Shown one piece after another: positions 62,901 to 64,000 of a stretch of 64,000 nucleotides of DNA (position 1 is the stretch's first letter; each line of letters opens with the position of its first letter). A program made the position numbers and the translations under genes. The notes beneath the pieces were generated by a model that was not told the origin of the DNA, ran no database searches, and saw only the letters and a program-made list of their open reading frames with translations. The DNA lies in NCBI RefSeq assembly GCF_014466955.1, contig NZ_AP023396.1, positions 4,030,001 to 4,094,000 of the forward strand. Direction: 5' to 3'. Source of the DNA: Nocardia wallacei (GTDB lineage Bacteria; Actinomycetota; Actinomycetes; Mycobacteriales; Mycobacteriaceae).

Positions 62901-64000
62901 CGTGCACGGACAGCATCACCTGGAACAGCGGGTTGTGCGCCGTCGACCGTGCCGGGTTCAGTACCTCGACCAGCCGCTCGAACGGGAGGTCGGCGTGGGC
63001 GAAGGCGTCGAGGTCGCCCGCGCGCACGGCCGCGAGCGTGTCCGCGAACGACCGCTCGGCGGCCAGCGGCGTCCGCAGCACCAGGGTGCCGACGAACATG
63101 CCGATCAGCTGCTCGAGCCGCTCCTCGGTGCGGCCCGAGATCGGGGTGCCCACGGCGATGTCGGCGGTGCCCGTCATCCGGTACAGCAGTACCGCCAGCG
63201 CCGTGTGCAGCACCATGAACGCGGTCGCGTCGTGGCGGCGCGCGAGCTCGCGCAGCGCGGCGTGGGTGGGCGCGCCGATCATCGTCCGGACCGACGCGCC
63301 CGCGTGGCTCGGGGTAGCCGGGCGCGGCCGGTCGGTCGGCAGTTCCAGGCATTCCGGGAGGCCGCGCAGCGCCTCCTGCCAGTACCGCAGTTGCGCGGCC
63401 AGACGGCCGTCCGGATCGTCCTCGCCGCCGAGCATTTCGCGTTGCCAGAGGCTGTAGTCGGCGTACTGCACGGGCAGCGGCGCCCAGTCGGGCGCGGCGC
63501 CGGTGCGGCGGGCCCGGTAGGCGGCGGTCAGGTCGGCGGCCAGCGGCGCGACCGAGCCGCCGTCGGCCGCGATGTGGTGGATGACGACGACGAGCAGATG
63601 TTCGTCGGCGGCCAGCCGCAGCAGGGTGGCGCGCAGCGGCGGATCCACCCGCACGTCGAAACCCGCGGCGGCGAGTTCGCGCACGCGGTCCGCGGCCAGG
63701 GTCTCGTCGGCCGCGAGCACCCGCAGCGCGAAGCCGGTCTCCCCCGGCGCGAGGACGACCTGGGCGGGGCCCGCGCCGGAGTCCGGGAACACGGTGCGCA
63801 GCGCCTCGTGCCGGGTTTCGACATCGACGAGGGCCCGCTCCAGCGCCGCCACATCCAGATCGCCGCGCAGGCGCAGCACGGTCGGGATGTTGTAGGTCCC
63901 GGAGGCGGTGTCGAACCGGTTGAGCAACCACAGCCGCTGCTGGGCCGGTGACAGCGGAATGCGCGCGGGCCGGTCGCGGCGGTCGAGTACGGGCAGCGCC
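59995..64000 (-). CDS. NRPS termination module, C-A-PCP-TE; 5' part outside window
   Basis: The frame is open to the right edge, so this is the 3' part of a longer gene. Visible order: condensation domain from [18 protein letters not shown], with HHIAADGG near 63560; adenylation domain with [18 protein letters not shown] and [12 protein letters not shown] ([11 protein letters not shown], near 60950); and type I thioesterase ([12 protein letters not shown] near 60535, with downstream DCTHVEMSG for the His). The pocket residues read DALFLGAVA(K), which I do not assign. It ends a peptide assembly line separate from the left one, about 40 kb away, running in the same direction. It overlaps the zinc-finger gene at its 3' end. 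Confidence 0.95.
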   Translation of the reverse strand, partial: ALPVLDRRDRPARIPLSPAQQRLWLLNRFDTASGTYNIPTVLRLRGDLDVAALERALVDVETRHEALRTVFPDSGAGPAQVVLAPGETGFALRVLAADETLAADRVRELAAAGFDVRVDPPLRATLLRLAADEHLLVVVIHHIAADGGSVAPLAADLTAAYRARRTGAAPDWAPLPVQYADYSLWQREMLGGEDDPDGRLAAQLRYWQEALRGLPECLELPTDRPRPATPSHAGASVRTMIGAPTHAALRELARRHDATAFMVLHTALAVLLYRMTGTADIAVGTPISGRTEERLEQLIGMFVGTLVLRTPLAAERSFADTLAAVRAGDLDAFAHADLPFERLVEVLNPARSTAHNPLFQVMLSVHGSAPVRLRLPGVEITAETPEFDVAKFDLQFTLAEAFTADGRPDGIELTVTYATDLFDRATADRIAARLIRLLDAAVADPARPIGDLEVLTEHEASALAPVRRPSGTAPATLADLFAAAVAVNPIGAAIRYRSEQLSYARLDRITNQLARVLISRGAGPERCVAVGIARSIRSVLAVLAVAKTGAAVLPVDPAYPAQRKEHMLTDAGAAIGLCVGESRGDLPGTVDWLVLDDPDFVDTLLDASDAPVLDTDRRAPVRLDQPAYLIYTSGSTGIPKGVTVTHAGLANFAAELTERCAVAAGSRVLHFASPSFDAAVLELLFALGGAATMVVAPDDIYGGEPLRELLAEEVVTHAFVTPAALGTVDPAGLDHLEVVLVGGDRCGPELVRRWAADAGKRMFNAYGPSEATVAATLSAPLRPGVAVTVGGPVRGFGLLVLDARLHPVPVGTPGELYLSGIGLARGYHARHGLTAERFVANPFGEPGDRMYRTGDLVRWAPHADGPEIEYLGRTDHQVKIRGFRIEFGEIDAALTAHPQVRHAVTVGHETGSGTTILASYVTTEPGAAATAAELGRYLSARVPGYMVPQAITIVDALPVTPAGKIDRSALPSPVLAASASYRPPATPTEAALCTAFEAALGVDTVGAEDNFFELGGNSLLATQVVALVRERHGLDVPMQTVFLDPTPAGIAARLDADVDRTESVVDAAFATVLPLRAEGTAPPLFCVHSVTGVAWTYSGLLAHLDPEQPVYGLQLPHLTGDGEGLDTVEALAARYVREIRRMQPEGPYRLLGWSLGGLVAYEIAGQLRRAGARVALLAMMDSRILAGVPEPAEPTAGELLGALLGDAALAGRDLSAQEAAELLGRHPGPFQSLTAAQVQRLYDAYLVGARMGHRYLPSHYDGELVYFTALADCGPADGAEPVGGAAGWEPFVDAEIHEHLVDCTHVEMSGPAALAEIGPTLRAHLVKSGDHVLS

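Overview
The window is very GC-rich, uses many GTG and TTG starts, and packs its genes with 4-bp stop/start overlaps. Together with a rubber oxygenase (Lcp), a long-form GAPDH, many TetR and LuxR regulators and large NRPS genes, this points to an actinomycete of the Nocardia group. That placement is inference; there is no rRNA or other marker gene. I saw no tRNA, rRNA, CRISPR array, insertion sequence or phage gene.

1-19225 (minus strand) is one tightly coupled biosynthetic operon running off the left edge. In transcription order: acyl carrier protein, acyl-CoA dehydrogenase, FkbH-type glyceryl transferase/phosphatase, a stand-alone adenylation-PCP protein, a KS-ACP-C hybrid, a 3-hydroxyacyl-CoA dehydrogenase and a giant NRPS (C*-A-PCP-E-C-A-PCP-E-C...). 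The FkbH/ACP/two-dehydrogenase set is the known route to 2-hydroxymalonyl-ACP; no O-methyltransferase is in view. The hybrid has an intact KS, but its AT region has lost both catalytic motifs and carries a 45-bp minisatellite. No other AT is in the window. A long GAPDH, whose product 1,3-bisphosphoglycerate is the FkbH substrate, lies directly upstream. I regard this as the most unusual system here.

19369-30103 holds GAPDH, an unknown gene, a TetR gene with an apparently leaderless promoter, a large LuxR-type ATPase regulator, a DUF1579-like protein, a CurA-type reductase, a divergent TetR/Gal80-like oxidoreductase pair with two matching operators, and an acyl-CoA carboxylase beta subunit.

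30294-44329 is ordinary accessory content: a DJ-1-type lipoprotein/exported protein paired with a GlxA-type regulator, an amino-acid dehydrogenase with a divergent LysR, a LysR/SnoaL pair, an exonuclease/PolA-like polymerase, a hydrolase, a P450, a tiny secreted peptide, an acyl-CoA synthetase and a PucR-type regulator.

44339-46617 is a rubber-degradation locus: lcp, a TetR gene likely to control it, and a long inverted repeat in the lcp promoter. 47032-55606 is a set around a second large LuxR-type regulator: two divergent intergenic regions share an almost identical palindrome (TTCACCC-N5-GGGTGAG) ahead of a small membrane protein gene and an alkylsulfatase gene. 55612-59715 holds a HAD phosphatase, a SnoaL-like protein, an HxlR/MFS pair, a DUF3263-like protein and a hydrolase.

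59726-64000 (minus) is the end of another NRPS gene (C-A-PCP-TE), open at the right edge and coupled to a small zinc-finger anti-sigma-like gene.
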